This document shows, piece by piece, positions 15,441 to 20,277 of a stretch of 20,277 bases of DNA. Every line of letters begins with the position of its first letter. Within the stretch, counting starts at the first letter, position 1. Under the pieces are notes generated by a model, which had not been told where the DNA came from, did no database searches, and saw nothing but the letters and a program-made list of their open reading frames with translations. Source of the stretch: Zwartia sp. (GTDB taxonomy: Bacteria > Pseudomonadota > Gammaproteobacteria > Burkholderiales > Burkholderiaceae_B); contig JAURZO010000067.1 of NCBI GenBank assembly GCA_030653405.1, positions 1-20,277 of the forward strand, read 5' to 3'. Both the position numbers and the translations under genes were made by a program.

Positions 15441-16043
15441 TTATTTAGCGCATAATTTGCTCGCGGTTTCCGCGATCAATTTTCCCTGATAACGTGCGCC
15501 ATCAAGCTCAATTGTGCTAGGCTGACGTTGACCTTGGCCGCCTGCAATCGTTGTAGCACCGTAGGGACTGCCACCTACAATCTCATCAAGTGTCATCTGC
15601 CCTTGAAAGCTGTACGGCAGTCCGACGATCGTCATGCCAAAGTGCATCAGATTTGTGATGATGGAAAATAGGGTGACTTCCTGGCCGCCGTGCTGGGTGG
15701 CTGTAGAAGTGAACGCGCCACCAACCTTGCCATTGAGTGCGCCGCGTGCCCAAAGACCACCTGCGCCATCGAGGAAAGCTGCCATTTGAGCTGGCATTCG
15801 GCCAAAGCGGGTTGGCGCTCCTACGATGATGGCATCGTAGTTTTCCAACTCTGCAACCGTAGCAATAGGTGCTGATTGCTCAAGTTTGAAGTGAGCAGAT
15901 TTGGCGATTTCTGTGGGCACCGTCTCTGGCACTCGCTTGAGATCGACTGTTGCACCAGCAGAGCGAGCTCCTTCGGCCACAGCATTCGCCATCGTCTCGA
16001 TGTGACCGTATGTCGAATAATATAGTACAAGGACTTTAGCCAT
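15441..16043 (-). CDS. wrbA: NAD(P)H:quinone oxidoreductase, WrbA family
   Basis: A 200-residue flavodoxin-like enzyme that reduces quinones with two electrons using FMN, protecting the cytoplasm from semiquinone and oxidative stress. Motifs: the FMN phosphate loop YYSTYGHIE (8-16), YDAIIVGAPTRFGRMPAQM, GKVGGAFTSTATQHGGQE and IVGLPYSFQGQ, all in family order; length matches WrbA. The start at 16043 is chosen because GGAGA lies 8 bases upstream and MAKVLVLYYS is the family N-terminus; a longer frame adds 16 non-homologous residues. It stands alone between the sensor operon and the Bug gene, with 117 bases separating it from the latter, and no direct-repeat site precedes it. Confidence 0.95.
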   Translation of the reverse strand: MAKVLVLYYSTYGHIETMANAVAEGARSAGATVDLKRVPETVPTEIAKSAHFKLEQSAPIATVAELENYDAIIVGAPTRFGRMPAQMAAFLDGAGGLWARGALNGKVGGAFTSTATQHGGQEVTLFSIITNLMHFGMTIVGLPYSFQGQMTLDEIVGGSPYGATTIAGGQGQRQPSTIELDGARYQGKLIAETASKLCAK

Positions 16044-16160
16044 GATTTTCTCCAAATAAACTCTAAAAGTAATCTGGCAGGAGCTAACCATTTAATCCGT
16101 TATTAAACAACTAGACAGTAATCGGTAAGGAACTCCCATTTTGTTATAGCATGTCTGAGC

Positions 16161-17123
16161 TCATTCTGGCTTAATGCCCGCGCCACTCAAGGCAGTGCGC
16201 CAAGTGACCAACTGATCTTTCAAAATAGCATCAAGCTCTTCTGGGGTACTGACATTGATTTCCATCGCTTGACGTTCGATTTGCTGACGGACCTCCGGCA
16301 TTTGCAAAACAGCGTTGAGTTGACGGTTCAGTCGATCCACTATATCGCGGGGTAGCTTCCCGGGGCCAACAAGCGCCATCCAGCTAATATTTGTGAAACC
16401 TGGCAGGCCGGCTTCTGCCATCGTGGGAACGTCTGGCAGAATCGGACTGCGTTTATCGAGGACAACTCCTAGTGCGCGTAATCTGTTTTCTTTGATAAAG
16501 CCTGCCGAGGTTGTCGGGGAGGTATAGGCTAGCTGTATGCGACCAGCCAGTAAGTCGGCTGTTTGCTCAGGTTCGCCTTTGTAGGAGACCTGCACAATGT
16601 CGACATTCCCTAAAGACTTCAGTTGAGTTCCGTAAATGAGTGCCGCCGTGTGCCCGGATCCATAGTTCAATTTGCCAGGGTTCGCACGGGCGTAAGCAAG
16701 TAGTTCGGCCAAGTTTTTTACGGGCAGATCTTTATTCACCAACAGGAAATGCGTGAACTTGCCGACAAATCCAATCGATGTGAAATCGGTGAGTACGTTA
16801 TAGGGTGGGGACTTAACCAGGGAGGGAACACCGGCGAGCGGGCTGTTCGTCCCCATCATGAGCGTATAGCCGTCTGGTGCGGATCGCGCAACGTATTGGC
16901 CAGCGATCGCTCCATTCGCACCTGGCTTATTTTCAACAATAATGGTTTGACCCAGGCGTTGTCCGAGTCTTGGGGCGATCACCCGTGTGAGCGTATCGGT
17001 AATGGATCCTGCTGGCATTGGCACGACAAGGCGAATTGGTTTGTCAGGATATTGCGCACTCGCCGCTGCGCTGGCGAGTGTGAGGGTGCAAGCTGCTATG
17101 TAGTTCAGTATGCGGTTTGACAT
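16161..17123 (-). CDS. Bug/TctC-family periplasmic substrate-binding protein
   Basis: A 320-residue tripartite-tricarboxylate-type solute receptor. A signal peptide (MSNRILNYIAACTLTLASAAASA) precedes the typical QYPDKPIRLVVPMPAGSITDTLTR, then GQTIIVENKPGANGAIAGQYVARSAPDGYTLMMG, NVLTDFTSIG, LLAGRIQLAYTSPTT, LPDVPTMAEAGLPGF and the C-terminal helices. These receptors bind small organic acids in the periplasm, usually through carboxylate and amide contacts, and are massively expanded in Burkholderiales. No TctA or TctB membrane genes are nearby, which is normal for orphan Bug proteins. A GGAG ribosome site lies 7 bases before the ATG. It follows the SDR gene by 48 bases on the same strand, so it may bind the substrate or product of that dehydrogenase. 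Confidence 0.95.
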   Translation of the reverse strand: MSNRILNYIAACTLTLASAAASAQYPDKPIRLVVPMPAGSITDTLTRVIAPRLGQRLGQTIIVENKPGANGAIAGQYVARSAPDGYTLMMGTNSPLAGVPSLVKSPPYNVLTDFTSIGFVGKFTHFLLVNKDLPVKNLAELLAYARANPGKLNYGSGHTAALIYGTQLKSLGNVDIVQVSYKGEPEQTADLLAGRIQLAYTSPTTSAGFIKENRLRALGVVLDKRSPILPDVPTMAEAGLPGFTNISWMALVGPGKLPRDIVDRLNRQLNAVLQMPEVRQQIERQAMEINVSTPEELDAILKDQLVTWRTALSGAGIKPE

Positions 17124-17171
17124 GATTTGTCTCCTTGATTTTCTATTTTTAGAAATATTGATGTGTCGCTT

Positions 17172-17954
17172 TCACCAAGCCGTTGCTCCACTATCTACTT
17201 TCATGATGTGGCCCGTGATTTTTTTTGAATCGTCAGATGCTAAAAATAAAGCTGTTTGTGCGACGTCTTCTGGTTCTACCAGCCCCATCAAATGAGAGGC
17301 CACCTCCGGTCGCCGATGTCGGTTTCTCGGATAAAAGGTAGGGTGATCCGGGGCGTTTGCTAAAAAATTTCTTAAGCGTTCGGTATTGACTGCTCCTGGC
17401 GCGATGGCATTGACACGAATGTTGTGCGGACCGAACTCAACTGCCATCGATCTGGTTAAAGAGAGGATTGCACCTTTGGCTGCCGTGTAGCAATCGCGTC
17501 CAGCCGTACCGACGAGTGCGACATAAGAAGAGGTGTTGATCACTGAGCCGCCGCCTTTGCGAATGAGCGATGGGATAACGTAGCGCGAGGGCAGAAAAGT
17601 GCCGAAGAGATCAATTTGGATCGCGCGCCAGAACTCATCAAGGGAGACAGTTGTGAGCGGCCCATCATGAGGTGTTGAACCTCCAACATTGTTGTACAAA
17701 ATATCAATCTCGCCGTAGTTGGCGATCACAACATCCACGGCGTTTTTTACGGAGGCTTCATCAGTGACGTCGCATTCGATGAATTTCGCCTGACCACCCC
17801 GGCGAAGGATTTCTTGCTCCACCGTTCGTCCTGATTCAGCATTGCGTTCAACGATCATGACGCATGCACCCTCGGAGGCAAACAAGAGTGCGGCTTGGGC
17901 ACCGATGCCACTACCTGCGCCAGTAATGAAAGCTATTTTGTTGATTAGTTTCAT
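17172..17954 (-). CDS. Short-chain dehydrogenase/reductase
   Basis: A 260-residue classical SDR, a cytoplasmic NAD(P)-dependent oxidoreductase. The cofactor motif TGAGSGIG (11-18), the structural motif NNVGG (88-92), the catalytic Ser of INTSS (near 142) and Tyr156/Lys160 (YTAAK) are all present. NAIAPGAVNTERL and the C-terminal GHIMKVDSGATAW are typical. The acidic-type position after the second strand (VERN) does not settle NAD versus NADP. In the fourth motif, the family Asn is Asp (IDLFGTF), a common variant. The substrate is unknown; the downstream Bug receptor suggests an organic acid pathway. The gene starts an operon with the Bug gene, and a perfect 16-bp palindrome lies 34 bases upstream. 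Confidence 0.93.
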   Translation of the reverse strand: MKLINKIAFITGAGSGIGAQAALLFASEGACVMIVERNAESGRTVEQEILRRGGQAKFIECDVTDEASVKNAVDVVIANYGEIDILYNNVGGSTPHDGPLTTVSLDEFWRAIQIDLFGTFLPSRYVIPSLIRKGGGSVINTSSYVALVGTAGRDCYTAAKGAILSLTRSMAVEFGPHNIRVNAIAPGAVNTERLRNFLANAPDHPTFYPRNRHRRPEVASHLMGLVEPEDVAQTALFLASDDSKKITGHIMKVDSGATAW

Positions 17955-17988
17955 GGTGAGTTGTATGCCTTTGTTGAGAAGGTCATTT

Positions 17989-18004
17989 GTTCATATATAT
18001 GAAC
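17989..18004. promoter_or_regulatory. Perfect 16-bp palindrome, probable operator
   Basis: GTTCATATATATGAAC is its own reverse complement. It lies 34 bases before the SDR start and just downstream of the proposed promoter for that operon, where a repressor would block transcription. It resembles operators of dimeric GntR-, IclR- or TetR-type regulators, but no such regulator gene is in the window. Confidence 0.5.
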
Positions 18005-18023
18005 TATGTTTATTGTTTATTTG

Positions 18024-18052
18024 ATCGTAGCATTGTGTTCAGATGTATGCAA
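18024..18052 (-). promoter_or_regulatory. Candidate promoter of the SDR-Bug operon
   Basis: On the minus strand TTGCAT (18047-18052) and TACGAT (18024-18029) are separated by exactly 17 bases, a fair sigma-70 fit. The -35 element is also one arm of a 6-bp inverted repeat (ATGCAA 18047-18052 with TTGCAT 18062-18067). The palindrome at 17989-18004 lies immediately downstream. No clear promoter for the plus-strand ABC operon was found in the rest of this 286-base divergent gap. Confidence 0.35.
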
Positions 18053-18240
18053 TAAAGATGGTTGCATTCTGGTGCGGGGCTTAAAGGATTTCTTGTTGTC
18101 TTCAGTTGGCATGCATTGGATGGGGATGCACTCACAGACAATGCTGCCTGTTAATGTTTGAGGTCAGGGTTAACTCCAATACCGCCAAAAGGTGTAACTC
18201 GCCTAGGATCACGGTTCACTACACAAAGCCTTAGCAAATC

Positions 18241-19071
18241 GTGACAACTGCAAATCTCCCGCGCCATCGCATCGCATTCAGTACGCTGATATTGCGAGGC
18301 GTGGTTTTTTTAGTGTATGCAATCATGCTGTGCCCGCTCGTGTTTGTGGTGTGGCTAAGTTTTTTCAAAGACGCGATTCTTTATTTTCCTCCCTCCGGCT
18401 ACACCTTGGCTTGGTATGCAAATGCTTGGCAGAATCAAGCCTTTGTGAATGGTTTTATTTTCAGTTTGCAGGTTGCGTTGGTGTCCGCGTTTTTTGGTGT
18501 CAGCCTGGGTGTGATTGCAGCCTTAGGGATGATTCGCTACAAATTCAACGGCGGCAAATACGTGAATACCCTGCTCCTGTCCCCGCTGCTGATGCCCGGA
18601 ATCGTGACGGGTATTGCGATTTATCTCTTTTACCTGCGCGCGGAAAATTTCTTTGATCGTGATCTGGTCGGAACATTGGGTGGACTGGTGCTGGCGCACA
18701 TTTGTCTGACAATCCCTTGGACGGTGAGGCTCGTGTCAGCCAGCATGCATGGACTGGATCCGTCGATTGAAGAAGCTGCTCGCAATCTGGGCGCAAACGG
18801 TCGCATAGCTTTCTTGCGTGTCACTTTGCCGATGCTGCGCCCCGCCATCGTCGCGGCTGCCTTGTTCAGCTTTATCGTTTCCTTTGAAAACCTTGAGGTA
18901 TCGCTTTCTCTTGTCGGACCAGGCAAAACAACTTTGCCTATCGCGATCTTGCAATATCTAGAATTTAATCTTGACCCGACCATTGCGGCCGTGTCAACCG
19001 TTCAAATCGTCTTGCTTGGCATCATCATGCTCATCACAGATCGATTTGTAAAACTCAGTCAAGTCGTTTAA
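18241..19071 (+). CDS. ABC transporter permease, PotC-like
   Basis: A 276-residue inner-membrane permease of the spermidine/putrescine-type importer class. About six membrane helices are visible, starting LVYAIMLCPLVFVVWLSFF, with the EAA motif coupling to the ATPase at EEAARNLGANGRIAFLRVTLPMLRP (about 178-202). Start GTG 18241 is the only sensible one: an in-frame TAG lies three codons upstream, and the next Met falls within the first helix. No good ribosome site is visible before it. The gene is followed by the ATPase after 5 bases and then by a second permease. No substrate-binding protein is seen before it, so the receptor gene is presumably downstream beyond the window. The transported compound could be a polyamine, an amino-acid derivative or another small cation; sequence alone does not say. 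Confidence 0.93.
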   Translation: MTTANLPRHRIAFSTLILRGVVFLVYAIMLCPLVFVVWLSFFKDAILYFPPSGYTLAWYANAWQNQAFVNGFIFSLQVALVSAFFGVSLGVIAALGMIRYKFNGGKYVNTLLLSPLLMPGIVTGIAIYLFYLRAENFFDRDLVGTLGGLVLAHICLTIPWTVRLVSASMHGLDPSIEEAARNLGANGRIAFLRVTLPMLRPAIVAAALFSFIVSFENLEVSLSLVGPGKTTLPIAILQYLEFNLDPTIAAVSTVQIVLLGIIMLITDRFVKLSQVV

Positions 19072-19076
19072 GCATC

Positions 19077-20144
19077 ATGGCCAAGGTATCTCTTCTTAAT
19101 TTACGCAAACAGTTTGGCTCTGCAGTCGCCGTGTCAGACTTTTCCCTGGACATCGATGACGGTGAGTTGGTGGCTTTTTTGGGGCCAAGCGGTTGTGGTA
19201 AGACCACGACGCTACGAATGATTGCTGGCTTCATTGATCCGACAGCGGGACGCATCCTGATCGGTGATACGGATGTCACGACGATCCCTGTGCACAAGCG
19301 CAATACGGGGATGGTTTTTCAGCGTTACGCTTTATTTCCCCACATGACTGTTGCGCATAACGTTTCGTTTGGTCTTGAAATGAGGAAGATCGATGTCGCA
19401 GAGCGTGATCGCAGGATCAATTTGGCTCTGGATATGGTCAGGATGTCTGAATACCGTGACCGATATCCGAGACAGTTATCGGGCGGTCAACAGCAGCGCG
19501 TCGCGATTGCGAGAGCCTTGGCGATTGAGCCGAAAGTTTTCCTACTTGATGAGCCGCTGTCCAATCTCGATGCGAAGTTGCGATTAGAAGTACGTGAAGA
19601 AATTCGCGCCTTGCAGCAGCGCTTGGGTCTGACCACTGTGTTTGTGACGCACGATCAGGAAGAGGCGTTGGCATTGTCTGATCGCATGGCCATCATGCAT
19701 GATGGCAAAGTGCAACAGGTTGGCACACCCGATGCCGTCTATGAGAAACCTGCGAATCTGTTTGTGGCCGATTTCTTGGGCAAAATGAGTTTTTTTGAAG
19801 GTCATCCTTCGGCCGACTCCACCTTTCAAACGCACGCTGGTACGACAATCAAGGTCGCTGGTTTGACCAATCAGGCTCAATGTGTCGGCGTTCGTCCCGA
19901 ACGTATTACGTTATCTTCTGTGCCGGAGTTAGATAATAGCCTTCATGCCACCGTCCAGTCTGTCGCATATTTGGGCGCAAATATCGACGTGGCTTTGATG
20001 GACAAGCATGGCCAGAAAATCTCTTGTCATCTACCCAACACTCAGGCTTATCAGCGGGGAGAACCCATCAAGCCGGGAAGCATTCTCTATGCCAATTTTC
20101 GAGGCACGGATTGTGTCGTGTTTACTGACAAGGATCGAGCATGA
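19077..20144 (+). CDS. ABC transporter ATP-binding protein, PotA-like
   Basis: A 355-residue ATPase that powers the importer formed by the two flanking permeases. Walker A GPSGCGKTT (36-44), Q-loop Gln81 (MVFQRYALFPHM), signature LSGGQQQR (133-140), Walker B VFLLDEP (153-159), D-loop SNLDAKLR and switch His191 (THDQEEA) are all intact. After about residue 240 there is a TOBE-type regulatory domain (VGVRPERITL, then VQSVAYLGANIDV), as in the PotA/FbpC/MalK-like group. It starts 5 bases after the first permease and ends in a 4-base ATGA overlap with the second, so the three are translationally coupled. The class is certain; the substrate is not. Confidence 0.95.
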   Translation: MAKVSLLNLRKQFGSAVAVSDFSLDIDDGELVAFLGPSGCGKTTTLRMIAGFIDPTAGRILIGDTDVTTIPVHKRNTGMVFQRYALFPHMTVAHNVSFGLEMRKIDVAERDRRINLALDMVRMSEYRDRYPRQLSGGQQQRVAIARALAIEPKVFLLDEPLSNLDAKLRLEVREEIRALQQRLGLTTVFVTHDQEEALALSDRMAIMHDGKVQQVGTPDAVYEKPANLFVADFLGKMSFFEGHPSADSTFQTHAGTTIKVAGLTNQAQCVGVRPERITLSSVPELDNSLHATVQSVAYLGANIDVALMDKHGQKISCHLPNTQAYQRGEPIKPGSILYANFRGTDCVVFTDKDRA

Positions 20145-20277
20145 GCCAGAGTGTGGCTGCTTCTGGGTCCTCCAGGCTAGGTATATCACTCGCCTTTCCC
20201 GCCTCGATCGTCGTGCTACTCATCATCATGGTCCCGATCCTGCTGATGTTTAGATATAGCTTTAACGAGTTTGATCC
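20141..20277 (+). CDS. ABC transporter permease, PotB-like, 3' end outside window
   Basis: The first 45 codons of a second permease are present: MSQSVAASGSSRLGISLAFP, then ASIVVLLIIMVPILLMFRYS, then FNEFD. The start overlaps the ATPase stop (ATGA). The short polar N-terminus followed by one hydrophobic helix ending in LMFRYSFNEFD matches the first helix and following loop of PotB-type permeases (pattern LxxSF). The rest runs off the right edge. Confidence 0.85.
   Translation, partial: MSQSVAASGSSRLGISLAFPASIVVLLIIMVPILLMFRYSFNEFD

Noticed and set aside
1..20277. tRNA, rRNA, CRISPR arrays, insertion sequences
   Set aside because: No clover-leaf, repeat-spacer array, transposase motif or terminal repeats of an element were recognised by reading both strands.

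Overview
The window reads as chromosomal DNA of a Gram-negative bacterium, most likely a betaproteobacterium of the order Burkholderiales (Alcaligenaceae-like). The evidence is a Bug/TctC-type periplasmic receptor, several signal peptides, outer-membrane beta-barrels, an autotransporter, WrbA, a 7TMR-DISM sensor kinase and moderate GC. The taxonomic call is inference.

Left edge (1-1169, minus strand): the 5' part of a CheB-type methylesterase domain with no usable start codon, an intergenic stretch with a possible gene remnant, and a small DUF3330 Cys-rich protein whose stop codon lies in a perfect 14-bp inverted repeat. Next, a membrane-anchored TPR protein (minus) is divergent from a large subtilisin-like serine protease autotransporter (plus).

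Centre (5788-15318): a putative two-component regulon. A secreted protein with two nitrilase-like domains (plus) faces a minus-strand series: histidine kinase, OmpR-type response regulator, MetA-like outer-membrane protein, choloylglycine-hydrolase-family Ntn amidase, a second outer-membrane beta-barrel, and a type-B carboxylesterase. The kinase and regulator genes overlap. The most striking signal is a direct repeat, consensus GTAGGT-N4-GTAGGT (10-bp repeat distance, usually a TTTG spacer). It lies upstream of the nitrilase-like gene, the MetA-like gene, the amidase gene and the kinase gene, always oriented with its gene; a degenerate fifth copy precedes the second barrel gene. Its geometry is that expected for a dimeric OmpR/PhoB-family regulator. 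The simplest reading is an autoregulated sensory system controlling outer-membrane channels plus exported amide- and ester-bond hydrolases, so that an external amide or ester compound is sensed, taken up or processed, and hydrolysed outside the cytoplasm.

Right side (15441-20277): WrbA-type quinone oxidoreductase, then a short minus-strand SDR dehydrogenase - Bug receptor operon preceded by a perfect 16-bp palindrome. Last is a plus-strand PotC/PotA/PotB-like ABC importer operon whose third gene runs off the window. No tRNA, rRNA, CRISPR array, intact transposase or insertion sequence was recognised.
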